From Hydractinia symbiolongicarpus (taxonomy: Eukaryota > Cnidaria > Hydrozoa > Anthoathecata > Hydractiniidae): 64,000 nt of DNA. The notes beneath the pieces were generated by a model. The model had not been told where the DNA came from and did no database searches. It saw only the letters and a list, made by a program, of their open reading frames with translations. The translations under genes and the position numbers were made by a program. Shown here piece after piece: positions 38,177 through 44,500 of the stretch (its first letter is position 1; each line of letters opens with the position of its first letter). The stretch lies in assembly GCF_029227915.1 (NCBI RefSeq), contig NC_079876.1, forward strand, positions 33,897,828 through 33,961,827, in the 5' to 3' direction.

Positions 38177-38764
38177 ATGGCAGAGATTTATCCGAAGCTA
38201 CCCACGGCTCCCGAGTATTCGAGCGAGCAGGACAAGTTTAATACTAATACTGTGAACTCTCAACTTGGGGAGCTTAGAAAATTACGTGATAAGTGCAATA
38301 CAAAATATGAGAAATATAACAAGACGCTGCACAGACTGGTGCTTTTAAATGCCAGCGCCACGGCCCTAACCGTCGCTTCGGGCATAGGTTCGGTGGTAAC
38401 CGGTGCCACGCTCATCGGAATCCCCGCTTCCGTGGGATTGGGAGCCGTAGCACTGTCCGGAACCATTTTCACGGGCTCCGTCATGGCCCTGATTAAAAGA
38501 TATCGGAGCAAACTTGACAAGGTCATGAAATTATATGATGTTGCGACGTCCGCCATCGCCGTGTTTGAAAACTCCGTCTCGCGGGCTCTGAATAATGACG
38601 ACATTAGTCACATTGAATTTCAAACCCTGAGCGGTATATACTACGAAGCTCTGGACAAGATGACGAAAACCGACAGAAAGATGGAGAGCGAAACTCGCAA
38701 CCAGTTTGAAAAAAGTCTAATGGACCAGGTTCAAAGCCTCAGAAGGACCGTAAATCAAGGTTAG
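38177..38764 (+). CDS. Two-helix membrane protein B, 195 aa (paralogue of the preceding gene)
   Basis: Begins 24 nt after the previous stop. It is preceded by a T-tract like that before the previous gene, and both proteins start MAE. Two long Ala/Gly/Val-rich hydrophobic segments (about 53-81 and 84-107) sit between an N-terminal and a C-terminal helical region. The hydrophobic hairpin with small residues resembles membrane-inserting proteins, but no named family is certain. It lacks any truncation. It is followed by a 192-bp gap with remnants (see 38765-38956) before the convergent integrase. Confidence 0.75.
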   Translation: MAEIYPKLPTAPEYSSEQDKFNTNTVNSQLGELRKLRDKCNTKYEKYNKTLHRLVLLNASATALTVASGIGSVVTGATLIGIPASVGLGAVALSGTIFTGSVMALIKRYRSKLDKVMKLYDVATSAIAVFENSVSRALNNDDISHIEFQTLSGIYYEALDKMTKTDRKMESETRNQFEKSLMDQVQSLRRTVNQG

Positions 38765-38956
38765 TGATGTGCGCATGTACACCGCTCGCATATTTCGTGT
38801 GGTACGATAAAAATTAATATTAAGGCGGTTTGTGACATTATGTGGCGCGATCGCCCCCCAAAGACTGAGCCATAGCGGCCCTATCTGCCAACCGCCCTGC
38901 GCGATCCTCGGCACAATCATCTTTACCAGAAACAGGTAAAGATATCGCCCCCCTTT
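38765..38956. other. Intergenic gap with decayed copy of the 116-aa gene end
   Basis: Positions 38833-38848 match, in inverse orientation, the 16 bases at 30051-30066 that encode the DIMWR end of the 116-aa protein. Hairpin H6 beyond it resembles H1, which follows that gene. The GTGGTACGATAAAA motif at 38799-38812 recurs at 39981-39994 on the other side of the integrase. No open gene is seen. Confidence 0.5.
38919..38943 (-). terminator. Gene-end hairpin H6 after the integrase
   Basis: Perfect 9-bp stem ATCTTTACC / GGTAAAGAT with a 7-nt loop AGAAACA, starting about 13 nt past the integrase stop codon on the minus strand. Nearly identical to H1. Inferred transcript 3'-end signal. Confidence 0.6.
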
Positions 38957-39934
38957 TCACCAACCTTGCACATAATCAGGAGGTAAATCTGTATCTTCAG
39001 GTATTAACATCAATTCCTCTTTTACAAAAGCCCGTCCGGGTCCGTCTTGAACATAGTACATTACACGGTTACCAGGTTGCGCTATTACCTCACGCAATCT
39101 ATATGTGTTTTTCGACCATATTCTATCGGTTGCCCGTCTCCGCCCATCATCATGCTCTTCACCAGGTTGTAGTAGATATCTATACAAGCCATCTTTAGGT
39201 AATTCTACTTCAGGTGGATAGCTCTCTTGATTAACCAGAGGCACCTCTTTCATTATAATAGCATCTTTTGGCTTCATATCAATCATCTGCGTCTTTGTAT
39301 CGTTTAGCCTATCAATCAGTTTATACAGATGCTTAACCCATGTAGATGATACCTTTTCCGAATCATTCAGTTCTTGGGCATCTTGTATTTTGAATAAATT
39401 TTCGGCAAGTATCTTGTTCAACGCCTCAACAAAAGCTGTGTGTGTATGCTTATATTTTGTAGTCGCTCTTTTAATTTCAACCTTATGCTTCTCCAACAGC
39501 TTTGATACATCTGCCTTGAATTCTGAACCGTTATCACATTGGAAAGTTTTCGGATAAGTTAATGGTCCTGCCTTGTAGATGTCCTCAATCATAGCGGCAA
39601 CCTCTTTGGCTTTCTTAGTCCTCAAAGGTCGGGCTACCTTGTATCTGGAAGCAGCATCGATTCCCGACAAAATGTACTTATATTTATTACCATACAGTAT
39701 GTCACCGGGCATGTACAATAAATCGAATTGATGTAAATCATTAGGGGTGGTAACTTCATAATGTGGTCTTTCAACATGTTTTGGGGCGGGTAAATGTACT
39801 TGCCAAAATGCTTGCTTTGATAGCCACTTCTTAATCTCCTTTGGCCCGAAGCCGAATACTCTTAAATTCTGAACAGCCTTTTGTCCTTTCCATAAATTTT
39901 GAGGTTGATAGTAAGTCTCTTGAAGTTTTGACAT
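38957..39934 (-). CDS. Retrovirus-like DDE integrase (RVE superfamily)
   Basis: Encodes 325 aa and appears intact. An N-terminal helical DNA-binding region (about 1-50, with a helix-turn-helix-like FGPKEIKKWLSKQAFW) precedes the RVE core. The catalytic triad is D71 (in HQFDLLYMP), D134 (in CDNGSEF) and E170 (in AFVEALN), with the canonical 35 residues between the last two. The C-terminal RIWSKNTYRLREVI...LMLIPED region looks like the SH3-like tail of such integrases; I do not see a clear chromodomain. It would cut the CTCT ends and join them to target DNA with a staggered cut, here leaving 5 bp. Confidence 0.93.
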   Translation of the reverse strand: MSKLQETYYQPQNLWKGQKAVQNLRVFGFGPKEIKKWLSKQAFWQVHLPAPKHVERPHYEVTTPNDLHQFDLLYMPGDILYGNKYKYILSGIDAASRYKVARPLRTKKAKEVAAMIEDIYKAGPLTYPKTFQCDNGSEFKADVSKLLEKHKVEIKRATTKYKHTHTAFVEALNKILAENLFKIQDAQELNDSEKVSSTWVKHLYKLIDRLNDTKTQMIDMKPKDAIIMKEVPLVNQESYPPEVELPKDGLYRYLLQPGEEHDDGRRRATDRIWSKNTYRLREVIAQPGNRVMYYVQDGPGRAFVKEELMLIPEDTDLPPDYVQGW

Positions 39935-40004
39935 GTTTTATTTATGCACACCTTTATTTATCTCCTTTTTGTGTTATGATGTGGTACGATAAAAGTGCTT
40001 AAAG

Positions 40005-40025
40005 TTTTTCATATATTATATTAAT
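40005..40025 (+). promoter_or_regulatory. Promoter-like region of the 89-aa gene
   Basis: GCTTAAAG lies at about 39997-40004 and is followed by an AT-rich stretch ending right at the ATG. A GCTTAAAG box is also found upstream of the RING and polymerase genes, suggesting the three SAP-module genes share an early-type promoter. Confidence 0.4.
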
Positions 40026-40295
40026 ATGTCAGACATGGATACCACACCGGATTATAAATTGATGAAACTGAGAGAGTTGCGAGAGGTTGCTAAATCCCGC
40101 GGAATTAAGTATATCGTGGGTATGAGAAAGGCTAAACTGGTTGAGGTGATTGAGAAGAATGATCTCGACCCATCCTACACCATCGATCTGGATACCAAGA
40201 AGGAATGGTATGGATACTGTTCAAGGTGGAGGTCGAAAAACAGGGAGGCATATCTAAAAGCTCAAAAACGTTATAACGACAAAAGATCCAAGTGA
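40026..40295 (+). CDS. Small SAP-like domain protein, 89 aa
   Basis: Residues 13-44 (LMKLRELREVAKSRGIKY then MRKAKLVEVIE) have the two-helix pattern of SAP/Rho-N-type DNA-binding motifs. The same pattern starts the next two genes. The C-terminal half is basic and Trp/Tyr-rich (WYGYCSRWRSK), fitting nucleic-acid binding. A role in replication, packaging or transcription control is inferred. The gene is intact and followed 12 nt downstream by hairpin H4. This segment could be a truncated relative of the RING gene that kept only the SAP module. Confidence 0.65.
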   Translation: MSDMDTTPDYKLMKLRELREVAKSRGIKYIVGMRKAKLVEVIEKNDLDPSYTIDLDTKKEWYGYCSRWRSKNREAYLKAQKRYNDKRSK

Positions 40296-40307
40296 TTGGG
40301 TATTTTT

Positions 40308-40329
40308 TTGTTACTCAGACGAGTAACAA
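40308..40329 (+). terminator. Gene-end hairpin H4 after the SAP gene
   Basis: Perfect 9-bp stem TTGTTACTC / GAGTAACAA with loop AGAC, preceded by GGGTATTTTT. It starts 12 nt after the stop codon. Sequence lead-in and stem match H2 and H5. Confidence 0.65.
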
Positions 40330-40711
40330 ATGTTGGTGGGTGGGTACCCATGGTCTAACCGGTCATGGCCCTCAAGGTGTTGGTGGGTGGGTACCCATGG
40401 TGGAGCGATGTCAGTATCATAAACCGCGTTTTACCGCCATGGGGTCGGGTGGTTGTCTTGTGAACGAAGCCCCTCACGATCCTCGCGACCTCGGAGGTCC
40501 TGATTTTTTTCCCTGGGGGAGTACCCACCAACATTTACACTCCGGGAAACGATCCATGGTGGAGCGATGTCAGTATCATAAACCGCGTTTTACCACCATG
40601 GAGCAGCGCAACCCCGGGTGGTTGTCTTGCGAACGAAGCCCCTCACGATCCTCGCGACCTCGGAGGTTGTCTTGCGAACGAAGCCCCTCACGATCCTCGC
40701 GACCTCGGTTT
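40330..40711. repeat. CpG-rich intergenic repeat block upstream of the RING gene
   Basis: No credible gene. Three copies of a 42-bp unit (TTGTCTTGyGAACGAAGCCC...CCTCGG) lie at 40453-40494, 40622-40663 and 40667-40708, the last two in tandem with a 3-bp spacer. A larger unit starting ggagcgatgtcagtatcat is duplicated at about 40402 and 40561. Palindromic GGTACCC boxes in a GTGGGTGGGTACCCATGG context occur near 40334 and 40384. One inverted relative is at about 40517, and a further copy lies past the RING gene near 41365. The block is CpG-rich, unlike the satellite. It may be an enhancer-like or origin-like control region. Confidence 0.6.
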
Positions 40712-40763
40712 ACGATTTATAAAAATGGCTTAAAGATTACAAAATCGTATATCATAGCCAAGC
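40712..40763 (+). promoter_or_regulatory. RING gene promoter (copy 1 of a duplicated promoter)
   Basis: Holds a TATA box (TTTATAAAAATGGC, from about 40717), then GCTTAAAGATTAC and ATCGTATATCAT, ending at the ATG. ACGATTT (40712-40718) and AAATCGT (40742-40748) form an inverted repeat around the TATA box. Nearly the whole block is repeated before the polymerase gene at 41475-41525, strong evidence that it is functional. Confidence 0.65.
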
Positions 40764-41288
40764 ATGTCTTCAGGAATCGTTCTCGATTTGATACACAGTA
40801 GAGAATATATTGATGACTTTGATCTTTTCACGGTCCCTGATTTAAGAGCCAGAGCGAGGTACCTTGGCCTACGTGGATACTCGCGGCTCAGAAGGGCTGA
40901 GCTTATCGAATTACTGTTATCAACAGTACCCGCAAGATATCCCGATATGACTTTACCGCTCGTCATAGGGATGCTGGATCTCGAAGTGACCGAATTTTCT
41001 GGACCCGTGATGAGACCAAATGTATCAGTGCCAAGACCGGTACCAGCACCGATTAGACCAGTACCAGCACGGGTTGAGGTTGATGATGAGGACGACGCAG
41101 ACGATGACATTGATGAAGATAATAGATGTATCATTTGTCTTTCTAAACGAAAGACCGCCACCATTGTTCATGGTAGAACAGGGCATTTTTGCTGCTGTTT
41201 ATCGTGCGCAAATAAATTGGAGAATAGGGGGGATAAATGCCCTATATGTCGCGCATCAATAGATCTTGTCATTAGACAAAATATTTGA
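40764..41288 (+). CDS. MDM2-type RING finger protein with SAP-like N-terminus (probable E3 ubiquitin ligase)
   Basis: Encodes 174 aa. The SAP-like module is at residues 25-52 (VPDLRARARYLGLRGYSRLRRAELIELL). A PVPAP-type proline-rich linker (about 90-102) and an acidic stretch (105-119) follow. The C-terminal RING has ligands C122, C125, H136, H141, C145, C148, C159 and C162. Their spacing equals the C2H2C4 RING of vertebrate MDM2 (438, 441, 452, 457, 461, 464, 475, 478), and VHG.TGH, CA.KL and CP.CR are shared too. MDM2 RINGs ubiquitinate p53 and dimerise through their C-terminal tail. The p53-binding domain of MDM2 is absent here, so the target is unknown. Intact; hairpin H5 follows. Confidence 0.85.
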   Translation: MSSGIVLDLIHSREYIDDFDLFTVPDLRARARYLGLRGYSRLRRAELIELLLSTVPARYPDMTLPLVIGMLDLEVTEFSGPVMRPNVSVPRPVPAPIRPVPARVEVDDEDDADDDIDEDNRCIICLSKRKTATIVHGRTGHFCCCLSCANKLENRGDKCPICRASIDLVIRQNI

Positions 41289-41312
41289 GGGGTCGGATTG
41301 TTAGGGCATTTT

Positions 41313-41334
41313 TTGTTACTCGGACGGGTAACAA
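41313..41334 (+). terminator. Gene-end hairpin H5 after the RING gene
   Basis: Stem TTGTTACTC / GGGTAACAA (9 bp, one G-T wobble) with a 4-nt loop, preceded by GGGCATTTT and starting 24 nt after the stop codon. The compensating wobble supports selection on the structure rather than on the sequence alone. Confidence 0.6.
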
Positions 41335-41474
41335 ATGTGATTCACGACCCTCGAGGTGCCAATGGGTGGGTACCCATGGTGTATCGATGTATGTATCACA
41401 AAGCGTGTTTTACTACAATTTAACATGGTGGTTGCCCCACAAACTAGGACACTCACGACCCTCCACCCCGGTTA

Positions 41475-41563
41475 ACGATTTATAAAAATGGCTTAAAGAT
41501 TACAAAATCGTATATCATAGCCAAACATCTTAAAGATTACAAAATCGTATATCACAACCAAGC
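41475..41563 (+). promoter_or_regulatory. Polymerase gene promoter (duplicated promoter, copies 2a and 2b)
   Basis: Positions 41475-41525 repeat the RING gene promoter almost exactly, including the TATA box and the flanking ACGATTT/AAATCGT inverted repeat. Positions 41529-41563 then repeat its downstream half (CTTAAAGATTAC...CGTATATCA) a second time, up to the ATG. The upstream gap 41335-41474 also holds a GGTACCC box near 41370 and a degenerate copy of the RING upstream repeat. Co-regulation of RING and polymerase is the natural reading. Confidence 0.65.
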
Positions 41564-44500
41564 ATGACTTCGAGAAATACAGTTGTTGAATTAAGAGCTC
41601 TCGCTAGAGAACGCGGCCTACGTGGCTACTCAAGGCTCAGAAAGGCCGATCTGATCGAATTATTGACACCCACTACTGTGTCAACACCCGTACCCGTGCC
41701 GAGACCCACTAGACCCGTACCCCTGCCGAGACCCACCAGACCCGTACCCATGCCGAGACCCACCAGACCAGTACCAGCGCCGAGACCCACTAGACCAGTA
41801 CCAGCGCCGAGACCGGTACCAGCACCCATACCGGCACCGAGACCGGGCACTAGCCAACAAGACATGGATTTGAAAAGCAAGTTGATCGAATGGAGAGACT
41901 GGTTAATAAATCATGTACCTAAGGCTATTAAGGAGAAAGCGAGCAAAGCTTTCAAAACCATGAAGGATAAGATCATGGGTTTGTATAAAAAGGGCAGTGG
42001 AGAGGAAGAGGAAGAGGTGGAGGAGGAGGAGGAGGAGGAGGTGGAGGAGGAGAAAAACCCCTATACCCCCATTGAAGAAGCTTTTGTAGGTTCATACAAA
42101 CGTTTCAAAATAAACTCGGATGGTGGGAAGAATGTCAGGGTCTTTCTCGAAAAGGTCGGGCACGTCGTAAATAGGTTGATGAGTGACGTGCTAGGGCAGA
42201 AAAAGTCGCTGAAGACTCAGGCGACCTTGTGGGTGAAGTGGGTAAGGGAGGACACCAGCTCGGCCGATGCCCCATGTGTACATGTCGATAAAGCTTTCAA
42301 TAGCTATATGGAGATACTGCACGCCCACGATGACATTTCTGATGTTTTCGATCGTATGTGTAAAAAGATAATCGAGCAGATTGAAAACCCTGCTCTACCT
42401 GCCAGCGGATTCACAATCGATAAAATCTTGCATATGCATGTGGACTTCCATAAACTGAAATTAACTAGAGGTAGTTCTTACTTGCCGCTGCCGGAGAACT
42501 TCAGTGGTAAGCGATCCGTGATTAACCCACATAACGAGGATGAAGAATGCTTCAAATGGGCCGTTATCGCTGCTCTCAATCATGATAAGATCGATAATCA
42601 CCCTGAACGAATCTCAATCCTTAAGAAGCATGATAAGTATAATTGGGATGGTCTAACTTTCCCAATGGCGCTAAACAAGATAGATCTCTTCGAGAGGAGG
42701 AACCCCGATGTCGCTGTGCATGTTTTGACAAAGGATGAGGGAGAAGGTATCTACATGTGTCGCAAGTCGAAGCATCTTGATCGTAAGGAGACGGTTGTTT
42801 TGTTTTTACTGTGTGAGGGGGATAAGAGACATTATATCGCTGTTAAGAACTTGAGCGGTGTACTGAGCAAGGTTAACTCGAAGGATGGACATAGAGAGCA
42901 TTATTGCTTGAATTGTCTCTCAGGTTTTCCAAGCGAACAGAAAAGGGATGAGCACTTTGAGTATTGCAAGAATAACGATGCCGCTAAGATTCAACTCCCT
43001 AAGGAGGGTAGCACCCTAACCTTCACCGATGGTAAGTTTCAGCTCAAAGCCCCATTCATCATGTATGCCGATTTCGAAGCTTTTACAAATGAGTTGCCAG
43101 AAGATGAGAGAAAATGCGGATCATCCACCGAGAAAGTTGGTAAACATGTTCCCACCGGATTCTGTTGTTATAGTAAATATGCTCATGGTGACGTTCCCAA
43201 CCCTCTTAATCTTTATCGCGGTGAGGACTGTGTTACGCGTTTTGTGGATCATGTGGTTTCCGAGGCGGAAAGGTTATATAACATGTTTCCTCAGAAAGAA
43301 ATGGATCCACTGACGGATGAGGAGCGTGACGGTTTCAATAGAGCCGATGTGTGCCACATTTGCATGAAGGAATTTGATGACAAGGATGACATCAAGGTTA
43401 GGGATCACTGTCATTTCACCGGTAAGTTTCGTGGAGCCGCTCATCAGGGGTGTAATCTGCGGTATAAGGTACCTAATTATATCCCGGTTGTCTTCCACAA
43501 TCTGAGCGGATATGATGCGCATTTATTCATTAAGGAGCTTGCAAGGAAGTACGGAGAGGATGGTATGGATGTAATCGCAGAGAATAAGGAGAAATATATC
43601 TCTTTCTCGACCGATGTTAAGGTTGGTGAATACATCGACAAAAATGGTGAGACTAAGGACAGGAAGATAAAGCTGAGATTCATCGATTCATTTAGATTTA
43701 TGTCAAGCGGCCTAAGCTCTCTGGCTGACAACCTATCAGATGATCAGTGCAAAAACCTTCGAAAATTCTTCAATGGTGACGAATTCAACATAATGAGAAG
43801 GAAGGGTGTATACCCATATGAGTATGTTAACTCATTCGATAGGTTTAATGAAACTGAGCTCCCGTCAAAGGATGATTTCTACAGCAAGCTGAACATGAAT
43901 GGTATCAGCGATGCCGATTATGCGCATGCCCAAAAGGTGTGGAAGGACATGAAAGTTGAAAATATGGGCGTTTATCATGATATCTATCTCAAGACGGATG
44001 TTCTGCTTCTGAGTGATGTGTTTGAGACATTCAGAGAAACATGCTTGAGAAACTACGATCTAGACCCTGCTCACTTTTACACTGCTCCGGGATTAGCCTG
44101 GAGGGCTTGTTTGAAAAAGACCAAGGTTAGTCTAGATTTATTGTCGGATATGGAGATGATCATGTTCATTGAGAGTGGTATTAGGGGTGGATTGTGTCAG
44201 GCTGTCCACCGCTACGCCAAGGCCAAGAATAAGTATATGGGGGACGAGTACAACACATCGGATGGGAATTGCATGGATTTATTTGAGCAGCAGGAAATGG
44301 CTAAAACCGTGCCTTTTGTAAAAAGAAAATTGATTGAATTGAGGTACTGGTTTATGAAACATGTACCTAGGGTCATCAAGGTGAAAACTAGTAAAGCTTA
44401 CAGAGCCATGAAGGATAAGATCATGGGTTTGTATGAAAAGGTATGTTGGGGACCGTCTGTACCGAAAGAGGAAAAACAATATACCACCAAAGCCAACACA

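Noticed and set aside
40292-40801. 169-codon frame over the CpG-rich repeats
   Set aside because: It translates the repeat units and GGTACCC boxes and runs through the RING promoter and start; no domain is seen.
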